This document shows, piece by piece, positions 4,248-5,953 of a stretch of 5,953 bases of DNA. The DNA is from an uncultured Clostridia bacterium (GTDB taxonomy: Bacteria > Bacillota > Clostridia > UBA1381): contig CAKSIJ010000030.1 of NCBI GenBank assembly GCA_934462715.1, forward strand, positions 1 through 5,953, in the 5' to 3' direction. Numbering within the stretch: the stretch's first letter is position 1; each line of letters opens with the position of its first letter. The position numbers and the translations under genes are program-made. The notes beneath the pieces were generated by a model. The model was not told where the DNA came from and did not search any database. It worked only from the letters and a program-made list of their open reading frames with translations.

Positions 4248-5953
4248 TTTTTGGTTGAATAATCCATTATATCATCAATATATCTGCTGTTTTTTGCATA
4301 CTGCTCCTTAGCCTTTGAATCAATCCATTTGCCGTTTTTCGTTCCTTTTTTATAAAGCTCTGTATTCTCTTGCATAAGTGTGTCAATATCATATTTCATT
4401 GTCACATAATCCTTTGCGGTGTAAGGTGTATCTTTCGCCGTTCCGCTCTCCGAAACAGCTCCCGATGAACCGCTCGTTTTACCGCTCGTTTTCTTCTTAC
4501 TCGACTTCTTGCCGCTCGTTTTTCTCTTGCTCGACTTTGACGCTTCATATTCCGCCTTGCTCGTAAGAATCGGAGTTCTGCCCTCGTTTTTCGGGTCATA
4601 TCCGCTCGCCGTGTACCATTCGTCAAGAGTTTTCGGCGACCCCTGTCTTATCTCGGGGCTTCCGTAAGGGTACGAATATACGTCCGTGTTTTCCTTTTCC
4701 TGTGAATCCCTTGCATATGCGTCATATGCGGTAAGATAATCTCTGTAGTTGTTTTTGTCTATCTTTTCATTCACCAGCCGCCCCGAGTTTTTAATCATCT
4801 GGTCATAAAATTCCTTGCCCTTATCCGTCAAAGCTTCACGTCTTTCACTATCGACCGTTTCGGGTTCGGCTTTTACCTCTGTACTCGGTTCGGCTGCGGT
4901 GTTCTGCGCCGCTGTGTCCGCCGCATTTGCCGTGTCCTGTGCGGTGTTTGCCGTACTTGCGGTGTCGGTCTGCGGTGTGGAGGTCTGCGCCGCCTGCGGT
5001 GTTGCGGCTTGCTGTTGCTGTTGTATGGTCTGTCCGCTGTTGTCCGCAGCTGTCCTGAACTGTCCGTTGTTCGCCAGGTACTGATAAAAGCTCGGATAAT
5101 ACTGATTGCCGACAATCGGATTTGCTCCCATCATCGGGAAACTGCCGTTCATCTGAAAATTGCCGCTCCCTGGATACGCTGTAAGATAGCTCTGAAAATA
5201 CGGAACACCGCCGTTTGCGCCGCTCTGCGGATAGTTAACCGGCACAAAGTTCCCCGTTCCGCTTGCCGCCTGTCCGCTCGCCTGACCCTCTGTATTGCCG
5301 TCGGTCGGCTCTTTTTCGTAATTGACGTAATCGGTAAATGCGTTTCCTTTTCCGCTCGAGCCGCCGTTGTAGCCTGTAGTTCCGTGTCCCGGACCCGAAG
5401 AAACCCCGAATGGGTCGGTCGGTGTGTACATACCGCCGTTCATAAGCTGATTGAAAACCTGCATATCTCCGCCGCTCATCTCCCAAAGTCTTTGTGTTTT
5501 CATTGCCGCTACGTCATTTTCCGAAAGTCCCCACTGCGCCATTTCCGCACTTGACGGAGTGTAACCCATGGAAATCTTTTCCTTTAACATATTCCATTCG
5601 TCCGATTTTATGTTCTGATTAAGCTGTGCGCCCTGATATGCCGTGCTCAAATCCGCATTGTCCGCATTTCTTCCCCTGAAATAATTGTCGCTGTTCAATG
5701 CGTCATAGTTGTAAGCTCGGTTCAGATCATCATAATACATCTGATACATAAAATCTCTGTTGCTTTTGGAAACGTCCCAATCATGATTGCGCTGGTCAAT
5801 GAATCTGTAGTGTTCGTCTTGGTCTGCTGTTCTGTACATACCGTACAGATCCTTTACATTCTGCAAACCGTCCAGATACTTATTGTACGCAAGATTATAA
5901 AGCTCCGGTATCTTGTCTGTCAGCTGCTGTGCGTAGTAGTTCGAAGCCTGCTG
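4241..5953 (-). CDS. Phage structural protein with low-complexity linkers, C-terminal 570 residues
   Basis: The frame is open to the right edge, so the true start lies outside. A TTG at 5866 is only an internal Leu codon, since the same helical pattern continues for 29 codons before it. Numbering from the edge, residues 1-165 are Tyr/Asn/Gln-rich and helical, including YYAQQLTDKIPELYNLAYNK (6-25) and several Y..D and N..D repeats. Residues 185-300 are rich in Gly, Asn, Ser, Pro and Tyr and probably flexible. Residues 305-362 form a Gln/Ala/Thr linker that opens with five Gln. Residues 363-465 are charged. Residues about 470-495 hold a basic Lys/Ser/Thr/Gly repeat. A final helical, charged tail ends STKKR. 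No enzyme motif, signal peptide or membrane segment is visible. I do not recognise a named family. Position before the nozzle-like gene and the composition suggest a virion component, perhaps a head-associated or ejected protein, with the basic repeat possibly touching DNA. That role is inference. Confidence 0.85.
   Translation of the reverse strand, partial: QQASNYYAQQLTDKIPELYNLAYNKYLDGLQNVKDLYGMYRTADQDEHYRFIDQRNHDWDVSKSNRDFMYQMYYDDLNRAYNYDALNSDNYFRGRNADNADLSTAYQGAQLNQNIKSDEWNMLKEKISMGYTPSSAEMAQWGLSENDVAAMKTQRLWEMSGGDMQVFNQLMNGGMYTPTDPFGVSSGPGHGTTGYNGGSSGKGNAFTDYVNYEKEPTDGNTEGQASGQAASGTGNFVPVNYPQSGANGGVPYFQSYLTAYPGSGNFQMNGSFPMMGANPIVGNQYYPSFYQYLANNGQFRTAADNSGQTIQQQQQAATPQAAQTSTPQTDTASTANTAQDTANAADTAAQNTAAEPSTEVKAEPETVDSERREALTDKGKEFYDQMIKNSGRLVNEKIDKNNYRDYLTAYDAYARDSQEKENTDVYSYPYGSPEIRQGSPKTLDEWYTASGYDPKNEGRTPILTSKAEYEASKSSKRKTSGKKSSKKKTSGKTSGSSGAVSESGTAKDTPYTAKDYVTMKYDIDTLMQENTELYKKGTKNGKWIDSKAKEQYAKNSRYIDDIMDYSTKKR
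4481..4540 (-). repeat. 30-bp tandem repeat encoding a basic decapeptide
   Basis: Units 4481-4510 and 4511-4540 align without gaps with seven mismatches in 30. They encode two in-frame copies of a decapeptide of the form (K)KSSKxKTSG, followed by a shortened KTSG copy. Being a multiple of three, copy-number change would keep the frame. The result is a strongly positive, probably disordered segment near the C-terminus of the structural protein. Confidence 0.7.
4895..5034 (-). repeat. Low-complexity DNA encoding a Gln/Ala/Thr linker
   Basis: The plus-strand octamer TGCGGTGT occurs five times, at 4895, 4940, 4958, 4971 and 4995. A CAA/CAG run at about 5010-5030 encodes five Gln. The octamers fall in two reading frames, giving Asn/Asp-Thr-Ala at three places and Thr-Pro-Gln at two. 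The segment encodes a flexible linker between the Gly/Asn-rich and charged parts of the structural protein. Confidence 0.6.

Noticed and set aside
5009..5554. Plus-strand open frame of 181 codons, with another at 4815-5084
   Set aside because: Antisense to the structural gene; the Ala/Val/Cys-rich content mirrors the repeat-coded linker on the other strand.
5864..5866. TTG as the start of the right-hand gene (541 residues)
   Set aside because: The frame stays open for 29 more codons to the window edge, the same helical composition continues, and no ribosome binding site precedes the TTG. The gene is partial.

Overview
The window looks like part of the virion-structure module of a tailed phage or prophage of a Firmicute, probably a gut-type Clostridia. 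The host guess rests on strong AGGAGG/GAGGTGAT-type ribosome binding sites, moderate GC with AT-rich gaps, the standard code, and the style of the encoded proteins. This is inference from the sequence alone, with no database match run. All four genes lie on the minus strand, packed head to tail, so transcription runs from right to left.

Layout in transcription order. (1) 5953-4241: a gene entering from the right edge. Its reading frame is open to the edge, so the N-terminus is missing. It has a Tyr/Asn-rich helical N-terminal part, a Gly/Asn/Pro-rich middle, a Gln/Ala/Thr linker and a Lys/Ser/Thr-rich basic repeat. (2) 4235-4023: a 70-residue coiled-coil protein that probably starts at TTG. 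(3) 4006-1451: an 851-residue protein read here as a beta-propeller stabilisation/nozzle-type tail protein, similar in kind to P22 gp10 or T7 gp12. (4) 1373-1: the first 457 residues of a large protein that runs off the left edge. It has charged helical and coiled-coil segments, then Ala/Val-rich apolar stretches, and is best read as an internal virion (ejection or tape-measure-like) protein.

The only non-coding stretch longer than 20 bases is 1374-1450, between genes 3 and 4. It holds a tandem array of heptamers (consensus TGAYRAT, five copies) that begins in the stop codon of gene 3. The array ends in a 15-bp perfect inverted repeat that overlaps a promoter-like TTGACG-16-TAAAAT. This is the most unusual DNA structure in the window.

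Working model: genes 1-3 build or stabilise the portal-proximal tail and gene 4 supplies material carried inside the particle. The order nozzle-like gene followed by internal-protein gene resembles T7 gp12 to gp13-16. No tRNA, rRNA, CRISPR array, integrase, attachment site, transposase or defence gene was seen. There are no convincing plus-strand genes.
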